From Bacillota bacterium (GTDB taxonomy: Bacteria > Bacillota > Clostridia > Oscillospirales > Acutalibacteraceae), in the NCBI GenBank assembly GCA_029780875.1, contig JAKOXU010000088.1:1-33089 (forward strand): DNA of 33,089 nt. Direction: 5' to 3'. Position numbers and translations under genes: made by a program. Below the pieces are notes generated by a model, which was given only the letters and a program-made list of their open reading frames with translations, did no database searches and had not been told where the DNA came from. This document shows positions 1-9,341 of the stretch, in pieces (the stretch's first letter is position 1; every line of letters starts with the position of its first letter).

Positions 1-5
1 AATAC

Positions 6-34
6 AAAAGCCCTCCTTTAAACAGAGGGCTTTT
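6..34. terminator. Bidirectional hairpin terminator downstream of trkH
   Basis: A perfect 10-bp stem (AAAAGCCCTC paired with GAGGGCTTTT) encloses a 9-nt loop. A/T-rich ends on both sides give it a short T tract in either direction. It lies about 110 nt beyond the trkH stop, so it can end the ntp-trk operon on the - strand, or a gene entering from the left edge of the window. The T tract is short, so efficiency is uncertain. Confidence 0.7.
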
Positions 35-143
35 ACTCTTCACATCAACCAAACACAATCCGATTATGGTAAACCAATCTGCCTTTGGCAACCCAAAAAT
101 TCCATCGCTGCACGACAACCGCAGGATTAACAGCCAAGACACT

Positions 144-1595
144 TTATTTTATCAATCCTCTCCTCCAAACAGAGGGAGTAAACAAAACCAACATCGGATA
201 AAACTCCAAGCGTCCCGCAATCATGCAAAAGGAAAGAACAATCTTTGAAAAGGGAGAAAAGGCTGCATAATTCCCCGAAGGGCCCACAATTCCGAGCCCC
301 GGGCCGATATTGCTCAAGGAAGCGATTACCGCTGTTGAACTCGAGACAAGATCCTTTCCCTCAATGGAAACGAGCAGCACCGAAACAAAGAAAATGGCAA
401 AATAAACAAAGAAAAACAAAGCTGTCTTTGTAACAATATCATTATTTATTCTTTTCCCGTTAACCGACACGGATTTCACGCTTTCGGGATGAAAAATTTT
501 ACCGAGCTCTACCTTGGCCGCCTTCACAAGGATGATAAATCTAATAAGCTTTATGCCGCCGCCTGTGGAACCGGCGCAGCACCCCGTAATCATCAACAAA
601 ACCAATATCCCTTGGCTCAAGGTAGGCCAGAGGTTAAAGTCAGCCGTCGCAAATCCCGTTGTGGATATTATGGATGCAACCTGAAAGGAAGAATGCCTCA
701 GCGCTTCCCAAATCCCACCGTAGAGGCCGAAAATATTTATGGCAATGATAAGAATTGCCGCCGCTACAATCCCAAAATATATTTTTAACTCAAAATCTTT
801 AAAGAATTTTCTAAACCTTCTGCCGATTAGAATAAAGTATAGCGAAAAATTAACGCCAAACAAAAACATAAAGATTGTGATAATGACCTCGGCCACAATA
901 TTGTTGTACCCACCGATACTCGCATTCAAATTGGAGAACCCGCCCGTTCCCGCCGTGGAAAAGGCGTTGGTCAAAGAATCAAAAATCGAAAAGCCGGCCG
1001 CTTTCAGAAGAACAATAAGCAGAACAGTCAATGCAATATAAATCTTATACATGATTCTGGCCGTCTCGCGTATCTTGGGCACGATTTTATCGGGAGAAGG
1101 CCCCGTGCTTTCGGCTCTCAAAAGGTTGACCGAGGAAGCGTTAACCGACGGAATAACCGCCATCATAAACATCAGGACGCCCATGCCGCCAATCCAGTGG
1201 GAAAAGCTGCGCCAGAACAATATTCCCTTCGGAATTGCCTCTACATCAGTCAAAACAGTAGCTCCGGTTGTCGTAAAGCCCGATACAGACTCAAAGGCGC
1301 AATCGATAAAGCTATTGAAGTATCCCGAAAAATAAAAGGGCAACGCCCCGAAAAGCGAAAGGAAAAGCCAGGACAGTCCCGCAACCACAAAAGCGTCCCT
1401 GGTTCTGAAGTTTTTGTCTTTAGGCCTGAGCATCGCCAACAGCGTGCCCGCCACCGTCAATATAAAAATCGACCACAAAAAAGCCGGGTAATCTCCGCCA
1501 CCGTATATAAAAGAGACAATAAGAGGGAAAAGCATGAAAAATGCTTCTAATCTCAGTACATTTCCAATCAATTTAAAAATAAGCTTGTAATTCAT
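144..1595 (-). CDS. trkH: TrkH/KtrB/NtpJ-family potassium uptake membrane subunit
   Basis: Predicted K+-translocating subunit of a Trk/Ktr system in the cytoplasmic membrane, 483 aa. The four degenerate selectivity-filter loops of this superfamily are visible in order: SGFTTTGAT, FSTAGTGGF, STTGFATAD and CAGSTGGG. They sit between many hydrophobic helices, and the length is normal for TrkH. The ORF track starts at a TTG (1601). The ATG at 1593-1595 is preferred because GAGGG lies 10 nt upstream, encoded by the end of trkA. It follows trkA by only 6 nt and is the last gene of the V-ATPase operon, the position held by ntpJ in Enterococcus hirae. The gating partner is therefore the adjacent TrkA. 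KtrB is the alternative name, but the two-domain TrkA favours Trk. Family assignment is firm; ion coupling is inferred. Confidence 0.95.
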   Translation of the reverse strand: MNYKLIFKLIGNVLRLEAFFMLFPLIVSFIYGGGDYPAFLWSIFILTVAGTLLAMLRPKDKNFRTRDAFVVAGLSWLFLSLFGALPFYFSGYFNSFIDCAFESVSGFTTTGATVLTDVEAIPKGILFWRSFSHWIGGMGVLMFMMAVIPSVNASSVNLLRAESTGPSPDKIVPKIRETARIMYKIYIALTVLLIVLLKAAGFSIFDSLTNAFSTAGTGGFSNLNASIGGYNNIVAEVIITIFMFLFGVNFSLYFILIGRRFRKFFKDFELKIYFGIVAAAILIIAINIFGLYGGIWEALRHSSFQVASIISTTGFATADFNLWPTLSQGILVLLMITGCCAGSTGGGIKLIRFIILVKAAKVELGKIFHPESVKSVSVNGKRINNDIVTKTALFFFVYFAIFFVSVLLVSIEGKDLVSSSTAVIASLSNIGPGLGIVGPSGNYAAFSPFSKIVLSFCMIAGRLEFYPMLVLFTPSVWRRGLIK

Positions 1596-1601
1596 TTTCA
1601 A

Positions 1602-3044
1602 TTATCCCTCTTGTTCGCCCTTTGCGGCATCGGACAAAATGTCTGTCCTGTTAGTCAAAATATCGTCAAGGTCAAGTATCTCATTGTTTTTTGAAATAAT
1701 AATCACACTATCGCCCATATGGATTTCGGTTTCGCCCGACGGAATGATAATATCAGAATCCCTGCTTATGCAGCCAATCAAAACCCCTGCCTTTAAAATT
1801 AAATTCCTGATAGGCACATTAAGACATCTCGATTTTTTGTTTACCTGAAATTCTATTGCCTCAACGGTTCCGTTGCTGCCGGAAAAAATCTGATGTATCG
1901 TTCTGATATTGCTTCCGACTACCCCGTTCAGTCCGTCAACATACCGGACAACGGTATTTGCCGTAATATTTTGAGGGGTAATAATACTTCCCAACCCCAG
2001 CCCTAAGTTTTTGGCCATGTCATGGTGAATATGGCTTATCTTTGTTATTACCTTTCTGACACCCTTGCGCAGGGCATAGAGGGAGATGAAGACATTTTCC
2101 TCATCCCTGTCGGTCAGGCACACAAAGGCGTCCATTTTATCGATTTCTTCGGCTATTAAAAGCTCTTCGTTGGTTCCGTCTCCGTGAATAAACAAACAAC
2201 GGCGTTCCAGCGAATCGGCAGACAGGCTTTCATACAAGGCTTCGCATTTTTCCCTGTCTTTCTCTATAATTTTTATGTTGGTTTTTGTGGTATGCCTTGC
2301 CAAAAGCTCCACAAGATACCGGGTGATTTTACCGCCGCCTACCACCATTACTTCCTGCGCCTTTTTGGGCCTTTTCTTAATATGAATCTGAAATTTCATG
2401 ATATTGGACGGGCGTCCCAATATCTTTACAATATCGGATTCCTCAAAAACAAAGTCCCCGTTGGGGATAAAGGCTTGGTTACCCCTTTCCACCACCGCCA
2501 AAAGTATCCCCATTTCACGGTTAAAGAGCTGGGACACACTCTTTCCCACAAAAAACTCCGGCGTTTCCGACACCTTAAAGGTGACAAGCTCAACCCTGCC
2601 GCCCAAAAAGGTCTCTATATCGTCAGCGGCAGGATATCTCAAAATCCTTGAAATTTCTCTTGCCGTCTGCCGCTCGGGATTGATGACCACATCAATCCCG
2701 AGGTCTTTCCAAAGCTTGTTAAACTCCAGCATATATTCGGGATTCCGCACCCTTGCGATGGAATGCTTGGTCCCGAGTCGTTTCGCCATAATACAGCACA
2801 AGACATTCAGCTCATCGGCATCCGTCGTGCTAACAATTAAATCGGCGCCTTTAGCCCCGGCTTCCATCAGAATCCTCTCATTTGCGCCGTTGCCCGGAAT
2901 AAATATTACATCAAGGGGTTCAGCCGCATGGTCAAAGATATGGGGATTTATGTCCACGACGGTTACATGGACATCCTCTTTTCCGGATAAGACCTTCGCT
3001 ATCGTATATCCGATCTTTCCGCATCCCACCACGATAACTTTCAA
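1602..3044 (-). CDS. trkA: TrkA, NAD(H)-binding regulatory subunit of K+ uptake
   Basis: Cytoplasmic gating protein for TrkH, 480 aa, close to the usual TrkA size. It is a duplicated RCK protein. The first Rossmann motif GCGKIG is at the extreme N terminus (residues about 8-13), and a second copy begins near residue 232 with GGGKIT, where the last glycine is replaced. Each half has an RCK-C-like tail, for example the region around GDSVIIISKN near the C terminus. The start is a TTG (3042-3044) with GAGGAGG about 9 nt upstream; no ATG is suitably placed. The stop codon is 6 nt from the trkH ATG, and the codons for the final residues EQEG contain the trkH ribosome-binding site, so the pair is probably translationally coupled. 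It lies 24 nt downstream of the V-ATPase D gene. Confidence 0.95.
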   Translation of the reverse strand: MKVIVVGCGKIGYTIAKVLSGKEDVHVTVVDINPHIFDHAAEPLDVIFIPGNGANERILMEAGAKGADLIVSTTDADELNVLCCIMAKRLGTKHSIARVRNPEYMLEFNKLWKDLGIDVVINPERQTAREISRILRYPAADDIETFLGGRVELVTFKVSETPEFFVGKSVSQLFNREMGILLAVVERGNQAFIPNGDFVFEESDIVKILGRPSNIMKFQIHIKKRPKKAQEVMVVGGGKITRYLVELLARHTTKTNIKIIEKDREKCEALYESLSADSLERRCLFIHGDGTNEELLIAEEIDKMDAFVCLTDRDEENVFISLYALRKGVRKVITKISHIHHDMAKNLGLGLGSIITPQNITANTVVRYVDGLNGVVGSNIRTIHQIFSGSNGTVEAIEFQVNKKSRCLNVPIRNLILKAGVLIGCISRDSDIIIPSGETEIHMGDSVIIISKNNEILDLDDILTNRTDILSDAAKGEQEG

Positions 3045-3068
3045 ATGGATTATCCTCCTCTCCGGCTG

Positions 3069-3758
3069 CTATACGCCCTGCTCGAGAGCCATAGCCTCGA
3101 GTCTTTTTCTGCCGGCTTCGATTTGTTTCTCTACCATCATATCCTTTACCTTCATCAAGCGTGTCAGGTTGCTCCGCTCATTTTCATCCAGCTTCATGGT
3201 GATAAAACGGATAGTATCCTGATAGTTGGGAATAACAATGTATTCAAGGGCATTGACACGCCGCCGGGTCCTTTCGATTTCCGCAGCCAGCATTTGCGCA
3301 GCCTTTTCCATCTCGGCAAGGGCAAGCAAATCAGGCAAAAGCTTGGCCAAGGTCAAGATAGAATTGTCCAAATCCCCGCTGGTAAAGGCATAGCCGTAAG
3401 AGAGGGCATCCTCTGTATTGCTTGACTTTTGCTGAATACTGAAAACGGGGACATCTACACCCATGACATTTTTCGAGTCGATTTGAAGAGTCACGCTCTG
3501 CTTCGGCATCAACAGGGCCGAATAGAGGGCTTCTTTCTGCATGACGGAGCTTGCCAAGGCAAAGCCTCGGTTTATCTCCGTCAAACTCTCTTCCACGCGC
3601 CGGCGAAGAACCTTGATTTCCCGGATCATATCCAGGAACTGGCGCATCAGCTCATCCCGCTTGTCCTTTAGCAGCTTATGACCTTTTATGGCCACCAACA
3701 ACTGCTTTTTTATTCTCGTAAGCTCCATCCTGGTGGGGCTTACATTTAATACTGCCAT
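3069..3758 (-). CDS. ntpD: V-type ATPase subunit D (central stalk)
   Basis: Subunit D (AtpD/NtpD) of the A/V-type ATPase, 229 aa. It is the long coiled-coil rotor shaft inside the A3B3 head. The N terminus VSPTRMELTRIKKQL is the family signature, and the C-terminal half (RTRRRVNALEYIVIPNY) is the second helix of the coiled coil. Length is normal (about 200-230 aa). The ATG at 3758 follows the subunit B stop by 3 nt. Its ribosome-binding site (TTGGAGGAC) is formed by the last codons of B, which suggests translational coupling. Subunit D, with F, links ATP hydrolysis in A/B to rotation of the K ring. No frameshift or missing segment is seen. Confidence 0.97.
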   Translation of the reverse strand: MAVLNVSPTRMELTRIKKQLLVAIKGHKLLKDKRDELMRQFLDMIREIKVLRRRVEESLTEINRGFALASSVMQKEALYSALLMPKQSVTLQIDSKNVMGVDVPVFSIQQKSSNTEDALSYGYAFTSGDLDNSILTLAKLLPDLLALAEMEKAAQMLAAEIERTRRRVNALEYIVIPNYQDTIRFITMKLDENERSNLTRLMKVKDMMVEKQIEAGRKRLEAMALEQGV

Positions 3759-3761
3759 GGA

Positions 3762-5135
3762 TTAGTCCTCCAAGTAATACTTATCCAAAAATTCATCACT
3801 GATACGCTTGAGCTCCGAGCGCGGCAGTATGGAAAGCAGCTTCCAGCCCAAATTCAGAGTCTCCTCAATGCTGCGGTCCGTGTAAAACCCTTGTGAAACA
3901 TATTCCCTTTCAAAGGCGTCGGCAAATTTGGCATACAGCTTATCGATTTCCGTCAAGGCAGCCTCGCCCAAAATCACCATCAATTCCTTGGCTTCCTTTC
4001 CGCGGGCATAGGCGGCAAACAATTGGTTCATGGTGTTTGCGTGGTCGGCCCTCGTTTTGCCTTCTCCGATACCCTTGTCCTTTAAGCGGGAAAGGGATGG
4101 AAGCACATCAATGGGCGGCTGTATGCCCTTACGGAACAATTCGCGGCTCAAAATTATCTGCCCTTCGGTAATGTAGCCCGTCAAGTCGGGAATGGGATGG
4201 GTCTTGTCATCCTCGGGCATCGTAAGTATGGGAATCAAAGTTATACTGCCCTCTTTGCCTTCCAGCCTCCCCGCCCGCTCAAACATGGAGGCAAGGTCGG
4301 TATACATATATCCGGGATACCCGCGCCGCCCCGGCACTTCCTTTCGGGCAGCCGAAACCTCACGCAGCGCATCGGCATAGTTAGTCATATCGGTCAAAAT
4401 AACAAGGACATGCATACCCAAGTCAAAGGCCAGATACTCGGCCGCCGTCAGAGCCATGCGGGGCGTGGCAATTCGCTCAATTGCCGGGTCGTTTGCAAGG
4501 TTAATGAAAAGCACCGAGCGCTCAATGGCTCCCGTCCTTTTAAAATCGTTTATAAAGAAATTCGCCTCTTCAAAGGTAATACCTATGGCGGCAAACACAA
4601 CGGCAAAGTTCTGTTCGCTGTTTGGCACCCTTGCCTGCCTTGCAATTTGAGCCGCAAGGTTTGCGTGAGGCAAACCGCTTCCCGAAAAAATCGGCAGCTT
4701 TTGTCCGCGTACCAGAGTATTCAGGCCGTCAATGGCGCTAATTCCAGTCTGGATAAACTCTTCGGGATACCTTCTGGCGGTAGGATTCATAGGCAGGCCG
4801 TTTATGTCAAGGCGCTTTACCGGTATAATTTCCGGGCCACCGTCAGCGGGAGCCCCCATCCCGTCAAAAATACGGCCCAGCATATCCTCCGAAACTCCCA
4901 ATGTAATGCCGTGTCCCAAGAATCGCACGGTACTGTCCTCAAGGCTTATACCCTCACTGCTCTCAAACAATTGCACCAGAGCATCTGTTCCGTTTATTTC
5001 AAGAACGCGGCAGCGGCGTGTCTCGCCGCTAGCAGTTTTGATTTCGCCAAGCTCGTTGTATGTGACGCCGGTAACATCACGAACCAGCATTAAAGGCCCT
5101 GCCACCTCTTGTATGGTACGGTATTCTTTCGGCAT
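3762..5135 (-). CDS. ntpB: V-type ATPase subunit B (non-catalytic head subunit)
   Basis: Non-catalytic, regulatory nucleotide-site subunit of the A3B3 hexamer, 457 aa, typical length. N-terminal beta-barrel ([15 protein letters not shown]), then the RecA-like domain. As expected for B, there is no Walker A; the equivalent loop reads [19 protein letters not shown]. The strand [22 protein letters not shown] and the motif [15 protein letters not shown] are family hallmarks. The start ATG at 5135 lies 2 nt from the stop of subunit A. The AAGGAGGAGG ribosome-binding site is encoded by the KEEE tail of A. B is present in equal amounts with A, consistent with tight coupling. Identity is not in doubt. 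Confidence 0.98.
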   Translation of the reverse strand: MPKEYRTIQEVAGPLMLVRDVTGVTYNELGEIKTASGETRRCRVLEINGTDALVQLFESSEGISLEDSTVRFLGHGITLGVSEDMLGRIFDGMGAPADGGPEIIPVKRLDINGLPMNPTARRYPEEFIQTGISAIDGLNTLVRGQKLPIFSGSGLPHANLAAQIARQARVPNSEQNFAVVFAAIGITFEEANFFINDFKRTGAIERSVLFINLANDPAIERIATPRMALTAAEYLAFDLGMHVLVILTDMTNYADALREVSAARKEVPGRRGYPGYMYTDLASMFERAGRLEGKEGSITLIPILTMPEDDKTHPIPDLTGYITEGQIILSRELFRKGIQPPIDVLPSLSRLKDKGIGEGKTRADHANTMNQLFAAYARGKEAKELMVILGEAALTEIDKLYAKFADAFEREYVSQGFYTDRSIEETLNLGWKLLSILPRSELKRISDEFLDKYYLED

Positions 5136-5137
5136 CG

Positions 5138-6910
5138 TTATTCCTCCTCCTTGTGCAGCCCGTCAATTTCCTTCTCAAGCTGCAGGGAAATAGCCTCAAA
5201 TTCTTCGGAAATCCGGCTTTGCTCCACATATTTAAACCTTCCTATTCTCTCCCTGACGGGGAGCGTAAGGAGCTTGTCAATATCCAAACCGGAATCCAAG
5301 GCCTTTCGGGACAAATCATAGCAGGCCAGTATCAACCCCATCATACAATACTGGCGCTCCAAAGAGGAATAGGTATCTATCTCATGGAAGGCGTTTTGAT
5401 GCAGGTAATCCTCCCGGATGGAACGCGCCGTTTCCAGCTTCAAGCGGTCATAGCTGCTCAAGGCGTCCATGCCGACCAGCTTTACGATTTCATTCAGTTC
5501 CGCTTCTTCCTGCAAAAGGCCAATCAGGCGCCCCCGCATCCCCATCCAGTCTTCGGCCACCGCCTCTTTATACCAGTTCTGCAGGGTATCCACATAAAGG
5601 GAATAGCTGGTAAGCCAGTTAATAGCCGGGAAATGCCTGCGGTAAGCCAAAGAGGCATCAAGACCCCAAAACACCTTGACGATACGCAAAGTCGCTTGGG
5701 AAACGGGCTCGGAAATATCGCCGCCCGGAGGCGAAACGGCGCCGATTACGCTGAGGACACCTTCCCGCTCATCCTGTCCGAGGGAAACAACCCGCCCGGC
5801 CCTCTCATAAAAGCCGGCCAAGCGGCTGCCCAAATAGGCCGGGTACCCTTCTTCCCCCGGCATTTCTTCGAGGCGCCCCGACATTTCACGAAGAGCCTCG
5901 GCCCAGCGGGAAGTGGAATCGGCCAGCAATGCCACGCTATAACCCATATCCCGGAAATACTCGGCGATGGTAATGCCTGTGTAAACCGAGGCTTCACGGG
6001 CCGCAACGGGCATATCGGAAGTATTGGCAATCAGCACGGTGCGCTCCATCAAGGTTTTCCCGGTTTTCGGGTCTTTTATCTTGGGAAACTCGTTTAAAAC
6101 ATCGGTCATCTCATTGCCGCGCTCACCGCAGCCTATATACACCACAATATCTGCGTCCGCCCATTTTGCCAGCTGGTGCTGCACCACCGTTTTGCCGCTG
6201 CCGAAGGGCCCGGGAACGGCGGCGATACCGCCCTTTGCAATGGGGAAAAGAGTATCGATAATCCTCTGCCCCGTTACCAGCGGAATATCGGGCGGCAATT
6301 TTTCTTTATAGGGCCGCCCCTTTCTGACGGGCCATTTTTGCATTAAGGTCAGAGGAATAATTTTCCCGTTCTTATCTTTAATTTCTCCGATTATATCGGT
6401 AACGGTAAACTCCCCGCCATTGAGGGAAATAATCTCTCCCTCACAGCCGTGAGGAACCAAAACCCTGTGCTCAACAATGGAGGTTTCCTGCACCACACCC
6501 AAAATATCGCCGGCAACAACCCAATCCCCCGCCTTTTTTGCGGGAGTAAAGGGCCATTTCTTTTCACGGCTCAAGGAGGGAACCCGAACACCCCGTTCCA
6601 GGTTAGTCCCCACCATCTCCTTTATGGCGTCAAGGGGCCTTTGGATACCGTCATATATGCTGCCCACAAGGCCCGGCCCGAGCTCTACCGAAAGGGGGCT
6701 TCCAGTGGAAACTACCTCCTCTCCCGGCCCCAGGCCGGAAGTCTCCTCATATACCTGAATGGACGCCAAATCACCGTGCATTTCAATAATTTCGCCGATT
6801 AACCCTAACCGGCCGACATGCACCACATCGAACATATTTGCGCTACGCATTCCGCTTGCCACCACAAGGGGGCCCGAAACTTTTCTTATGATTCCTCTAC
6901 TTGTGCTCAT
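5138..6910 (-). CDS. ntpA: V-type ATPase subunit A (catalytic)
   Basis: Catalytic ATP-hydrolysing subunit of the A3B3 head, 590 aa, normal for V/A-type A subunits. It has the N-terminal barrel ([16 protein letters not shown]), the V-type non-homologous insertion (around [16 protein letters not shown]), the P-loop [13 protein letters not shown], and the segment [27 protein letters not shown]. The ORF track begins 52 codons earlier at 7066, inside the subunit F gene; that extension is not A-like. The ATG at 6908-6910 starts [10 protein letters not shown], has GAAAGGAC about 12 nt upstream, and leaves a 19-nt gap after F. ATP turnover here drives cation transport through I and K. Confidence 0.98.
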   Translation of the reverse strand: MSTSRGIIRKVSGPLVVASGMRSANMFDVVHVGRLGLIGEIIEMHGDLASIQVYEETSGLGPGEEVVSTGSPLSVELGPGLVGSIYDGIQRPLDAIKEMVGTNLERGVRVPSLSREKKWPFTPAKKAGDWVVAGDILGVVQETSIVEHRVLVPHGCEGEIISLNGGEFTVTDIIGEIKDKNGKIIPLTLMQKWPVRKGRPYKEKLPPDIPLVTGQRIIDTLFPIAKGGIAAVPGPFGSGKTVVQHQLAKWADADIVVYIGCGERGNEMTDVLNEFPKIKDPKTGKTLMERTVLIANTSDMPVAAREASVYTGITIAEYFRDMGYSVALLADSTSRWAEALREMSGRLEEMPGEEGYPAYLGSRLAGFYERAGRVVSLGQDEREGVLSVIGAVSPPGGDISEPVSQATLRIVKVFWGLDASLAYRRHFPAINWLTSYSLYVDTLQNWYKEAVAEDWMGMRGRLIGLLQEEAELNEIVKLVGMDALSSYDRLKLETARSIREDYLHQNAFHEIDTYSSLERQYCMMGLILACYDLSRKALDSGLDIDKLLTLPVRERIGRFKYVEQSRISEEFEAISLQLEKEIDGLHKEEE

Positions 6911-6929
6911 ATCAGGGCAATGTCCTTTC

Positions 6930-7247
6930 TCAATCGTTAAATATGATATCAGAACCGACAGCCTTCTCCACGAATTGTTTGAGTCGTGACTGAGCGAATC
7001 CTGTAACGCCGGTACACGCCGGAATGGGAATGATACAAGGCATGACCTGGTCATCGTAACGCCCACAGTCTTCTTTAAGCTCTTCCATCAGCGGTTCGGT
7101 TATATATATAATCCCATAATCATGGCTTGCCAAGGTTTTAAGCGTCTTTCGGGCTTGTTCAACAGATTCCACGGGGAAGATTTTAAACCCCACCGCCGAA
7201 AACCCGCAAATGCTGACATAATCCCCAATAACGCCGATGTTATACAT
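6930..7247 (-). CDS. ntpG: V-type ATPase subunit F (NtpG)
   Basis: Small central-stalk subunit F (called NtpG in Enterococcus hirae), which binds subunit D and the K ring adaptor. It is 105 aa from the preferred start. The N terminus [21 protein letters not shown] is the CheY-like F-subunit signature, followed by [15 protein letters not shown]. The ORF track starts 9 nt earlier at a GTG (7256). The ATG at 7245-7247 gives the conventional N terminus and keeps GGAAAGG about 13 nt upstream, but GTG cannot be excluded. The gene overlaps the 3' end of subunit C by 8 nt, a sign of translational coupling. The C-terminal segment [12 protein letters not shown] is the helix that docks on D. Confidence 0.95.
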   Translation of the reverse strand: MYNIGVIGDYVSICGFSAVGFKIFPVESVEQARKTLKTLASHDYGIIYITEPLMEELKEDCGRYDDQVMPCIIPIPACTGVTGFAQSRLKQFVEKAVGSDIIFND

Positions 7248-8217
7248 ATAAATCACGCAGCCTTTCCCGCAAAGCTCCTGCCGAAACCCTGCTTTGAATG
7301 CCCGACAGTATCATGCGCACCGCCCTAATCTCATACTGCTTGCCAATCAAAAAGCCCCAAACAGGCTCAAAGCCAAAGGTTTTGAACCGGGCTGGCCGAA
7401 CGAATTTAATCAGCTGGTTATCGCACCATTTTTCAAAGGCGCTGACCGAATCCCTCGCCGCGTCCGCCGCTTCCGAAAAGCCCCTTTGCCTGAAAACTTC
7501 CAGCACGGACATAACGCCTTGAGCGGCAGCGCTTGCCAGCTCATCGGCATCTATGCGCCCGCACTCGAGCATAGCGTTGCTCAAAAACTCCCGGCTTTTG
7601 CCGTTCAAGGCGCCCCGCAAGGCAACCTTCATATCCATTATGGCGATGTTAAGGTCCACCCAATCCATCAAAAAATCGCTTTTTGACGCGGCGGCATCCT
7701 TTTTCATCAGGGAAAAAAGGGCTTTGTCCAGCACAATCTCGGCAAGCTGCCCGTCGTTGTCGCGGGCAAGGATCTCATAGGCTTTTTGCGCCGGCTCCCT
7801 TACAATTTCCGGCAGGTTCTCCAATTTCCCCTCGGAAACCGCTTGGTAAATCTCATCGGGCGAAATGGTATAGGGCTCCAGCATCAAGGGCTCATAGCCC
7901 ACCCCGCTAAAAACCGCCTTCAAAATCGCCTTTAAGTTGTGAAAATCGTTTTGGTACAGCAAAACATGAATGGGCGCGTCTTTGGGGCACGCGTCCCTGA
8001 CCTCTTTCCATATGTATAGCAACTTTTCTTTCAGCATGGTATCGGTATCGATGCCTTGTCCCGACCTGCTATATTCGTATCCCTTGTCGGAAAGTATCCT
8101 CAAGGCGTCTTCCAAGGAGGGAGCGTTCAGCAGGGCCTCGATATCGGAGCTGTCGAGCATCCTGTTTTCCAAGGTGCGCGTATAGGCTGACGCGTACAGA
8201 TAATCGGCATCTTTCAT
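7240..8217 (-). CDS. ntpC: V-type ATPase subunit C (ring adaptor, d-like)
   Basis: Subunit C (AhaC/NtpC, homologous to eukaryotic subunit d), 325 aa. This funnel-shaped protein joins the central stalk to the membrane K ring. The start (ADYLYASAYTRTLENRMLDSSDIEALL) and the internal WVDLNIAIMDMKVALRG and the near-terminal GKQYEIRAVRMILSG are family features. Length is typical (about 330-350 aa). The ATG at 8217 has AGGGGGTG a few nt upstream, 13 nt after the subunit E stop. Its last codons overlap the start of the F gene. C subunits vary in sequence, so the assignment rests on these segments plus the operon position between E and F, matching the ntp order. Confidence 0.93.
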   Translation of the reverse strand: MKDADYLYASAYTRTLENRMLDSSDIEALLNAPSLEDALRILSDKGYEYSRSGQGIDTDTMLKEKLLYIWKEVRDACPKDAPIHVLLYQNDFHNLKAILKAVFSGVGYEPLMLEPYTISPDEIYQAVSEGKLENLPEIVREPAQKAYEILARDNDGQLAEIVLDKALFSLMKKDAAASKSDFLMDWVDLNIAIMDMKVALRGALNGKSREFLSNAMLECGRIDADELASAAAQGVMSVLEVFRQRGFSEAADAARDSVSAFEKWCDNQLIKFVRPARFKTFGFEPVWGFLIGKQYEIRAVRMILSGIQSRVSAGALRERLRDLYV

Positions 8218-8230
8218 ACCAACACCCCCT

Positions 8231-8824
8231 TTATTCTTCCGAAGTCAGGACTTCATTCACCTTATCCGTCAGCATCTGTTTTTCCGACTCAAAAACGCTG
8301 TCAATGGAGCAGTCCAGCAATATTTCGCCGTAATCGATGACAAACCCTCGCCCTATGCTTTCCATATCCCCGGTCAGCCGAAAATTATAGTCGGGATAAA
8401 CCTGCTTGCAGCGCTCCAAAAACCCATCGGGAACCCTTTCAAAATCATCCGGCGCAAATCGGATAACGCCATCTAACGGCTGCGCATTTTTTTCAAAAAG
8501 GCGCAGCAAAAAGTCAAAATATTCCTTATCGGGCAGGCTTTCGATTTTCGTCTTGGCCTCGGCCATAATCTCATTTATTACCTGAACGCGGGCGCCAAGC
8601 AAAGCGCGGCGGCGTTCCTGCCGGCTCAAAGACTTCGCCTGTTCTATTATTTTCGAGCATTCCTGCTCCGTTGTTTCCTCAAACTGGCGCTTAAATCTCT
8701 CACCCTCGGCCCGGCCCTTTTCCAAAATTTCGGCGGCCTGAAGTTTTGCTTCCTCGATAATTTTATCGGCCTGCGCCTTTGCTTCCTCTATAATTGCCGC
8801 GACTATTTTATCCAATCCGCTCAT
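8231..8824 (-). CDS. ntpE: V-type ATPase subunit E (peripheral stalk)
   Basis: Peripheral-stalk subunit E, 197 aa, that with the small G/H subunit forms the stator linking the head to subunit I. The N-terminal 100 residues form an alanine/glutamate-rich right-handed coiled coil (KIVAAIIEEAKAQADKIIEEA), and the C-terminal globular half contains GRGFVIDYGEILLDCSIDSVFE, a typical E-subunit strand-helix block. The ATG overlaps the TGA of subunit K as ATGA, implying coupled translation. The length matches bacterial E subunits (about 190-200 aa). Confidence 0.93.
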   Translation of the reverse strand: MSGLDKIVAAIIEEAKAQADKIIEEAKLQAAEILEKGRAEGERFKRQFEETTEQECSKIIEQAKSLSRQERRRALLGARVQVINEIMAEAKTKIESLPDKEYFDFLLRLFEKNAQPLDGVIRFAPDDFERVPDGFLERCKQVYPDYNFRLTGDMESIGRGFVIDYGEILLDCSIDSVFESEKQMLTDKVNEVLTSEE

Positions 8825-9306
8825 AACATTTCGACAACCCTATTTACATTCATGACCAGCAGCAGGGAAAGAATAAAGGAAATCAGGGCATAAAGCTCAA
8901 CCAAAGACGCCGAAACAATGGCTTTGGAGCTTTCACCCGGTTTCTTGGCGACGATATTGACACCGGCCACGCAAACCCTGCCCTGCAAAACAGCCGAGAA
9001 AAATCCGCCTATTGCTACTGGCAGGCAAGCGGCAAAATAAATGAGCCCCGTCACCAAATCTTTGGGAGGATTGCCGCCCAAAACCCCTATGCTGGACATG
9101 ACCATAACGCTGATGATAAACCCGTAAAGTCCCTGGGTTCCGGGCAAAAGCTGCAGCACGATCATCCTGCCGAATTTTTTTGGATCGTCCACAATTACGC
9201 CGGCAGCGGCTTCACTTGCCATGCCTACTCCCCTCGCAGAGCCAATACCCGAAACAAAAGTCGCTATTGCGGCGCCCAAAAAAGCAAAAAGCAAACCATA
9301 ATTCAT
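8821..9306 (-). CDS. ntpK: V-type ATPase subunit K (16-kDa proteolipid, Na+-type)
   Basis: Rotor-ring proteolipid, 161 aa: two fused hairpins with four membrane helices, as in Enterococcus hirae NtpK. The Na+-binding residues of NtpK (L61, T64, Q65, Y68, Q110, E139) are matched with correct spacing by L54, T57, Q58 and Y61 in LPGTQGLY, Q108 in LQGRV and E137 in LVELYA. This predicts sodium rather than proton transport, as an inference from established NtpK structural work. The duplicated hairpins carry one carboxylate per protein, in the C-terminal half only. The ATG is at 9306; the gene overlaps E by 4 nt (ATGA). Conserved GIGSARGVGMASEAAAGV lies in the first hairpin. Confidence 0.96.
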   Translation of the reverse strand: MNYGLLFAFLGAAIATFVSGIGSARGVGMASEAAAGVIVDDPKKFGRMIVLQLLPGTQGLYGFIISVMVMSSIGVLGGNPPKDLVTGLIYFAACLPVAIGGFFSAVLQGRVCVAGVNIVAKKPGESSKAIVSASLVELYALISFILSLLLVMNVNRVVEML

Positions 9307-9341
9307 AACAATTACCCACTTTCCTTTATATTTTTATAGAA

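Noticed and set aside
6911-7066. 52-codon N-terminal extension of the V-ATPase A subunit
   Set aside because: It runs antiparallel to nothing useful but overlaps the F gene in another frame and has no A-subunit similarity; ATG 6910 has its own SD.
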